Of a stretch of 5,202 nucleotides of DNA, positions 5,162 through 5,202 are shown one piece after another (position 1 is the stretch's first letter; each line of letters opens with the position of its first letter). Made by a program: the position numbers and the translations under genes. The stretch is from Bacillota bacterium (GTDB lineage: Bacteria > Bacillota > Clostridia > Oscillospirales > Acutalibacteraceae). The DNA is taken from NCBI GenBank assembly GCA_023420245.1, contig JAEZWL010000093.1, positions 1 to 5,202 of the forward strand, written 5' to 3'. Under the pieces are notes generated by a model. The model had not been told where the DNA came from and searched no databases. It worked only from the letters and a program-made list of their open reading frames with translations.

Positions 5162-5202
5162 ATGGATACAAGAAATGAAGTCAGAAACGTTGCGATCATT
5201 GC
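5162..5202 (+). CDS. typA: N-terminus of TypA/BipA ribosome-associated GTPase (cut by window end)
   Basis: Only 13 codons and two bases are present, reading MDTRNEVRNVAII and then GC. The RNxxRNxAIIA pattern is the typical start of TypA/BipA and directly precedes the HVDHGKTT G1 loop in that family, which here would lie beyond the window. TypA is a translational GTPase related to EF-G that acts in ribosome assembly and stress or cold adaptation. ATG 5162 is preceded by GAGG (5151-5154) with a 7-nt gap, and a good promoter lies just upstream. LepA, a relative, begins differently (typically RNFSIIAHIDHGKST), so TypA is preferred. The call rests on very little sequence. Confidence 0.8.
   Translation, partial: MDTRNEVRNVAII

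Noticed and set aside
4960..5199. 79-codon minus-strand frame ending in LATSTLARWRSTR
   Set aside because: Its C-terminal part is the antisense of tRNA-Gly, a well-known source of spurious predicted proteins, and the rest is the typA promoter region.
1..5202. CRISPR array, insertion sequence, prophage genes, toxin-antitoxin or defence system
   Set aside because: There are no spaced direct repeats, transposase or integrase motifs, or small paired ORFs with good start sites. The DnaC-like ATPase sits with a DnaD protein in a B. subtilis-like primosome operon, not with a transposase or phage genes.

Overview
The window looks like core chromosome of a low-to-mid GC Firmicute, most likely a clostridial (Oscillospiraceae/Ruminococcaceae-like) species. 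The reasons are strong AGGA/GAGG ribosome binding sites, consensus sigma-A promoters with extended -10 elements, a Firmicutes-only DnaD-domain primosome gene, and a release factor 2 whose sequence resembles that group. The taxon is inferred from recognition, not from a search.

Layout, left to right. (1) prfB (+, 50-1174) encodes peptide chain release factor 2 and is followed by an intrinsic terminator (1213-1264). Its start region lacks the usual programmed +1 frameshift. (2) A 400-aa membrane-anchored extracellular protein (+, 1428-2630) has four Asp-box-like repeats and looks like a sialidase/GH43-type beta-propeller of unknown substrate. It appears to have its own promoter and terminator. 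(3) A shared terminator (2668-2714) lies between this gene and a convergent two-gene minus-strand operon. The operon holds a DnaD/DnaB-type primosome protein (4787-3768) and a DnaI/DnaC-type AAA+ helicase loader (3762-2776), in the same order as Bacillus subtilis dnaB-dnaI. (4) A 161-bp divergent intergenic region carries an extended -10 promoter for the primosome operon and a perfect consensus promoter for tRNA-Gly(GCC) (4949-5024), which is followed by a strong terminator. (5) At the right edge, a promoter and RBS precede the first 13 codons of a gene recognised as typA/bipA, cut off by the window end.

The genes fall into housekeeping groups. prfB, tRNA-Gly and typA serve translation. The DnaD protein and the DnaI-like ATPase together load the replicative helicase at origins or restart sites. 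The propeller protein is the only accessory-looking gene. I see no mobile element, CRISPR array, phage gene or clear undescribed multi-gene system. The points most worth a second look are the exact loss of the RF2 frameshift site, the unassigned propeller protein with its polar/basic insertion, and a perfect 10-bp inverted repeat that brackets the typA -10 element.
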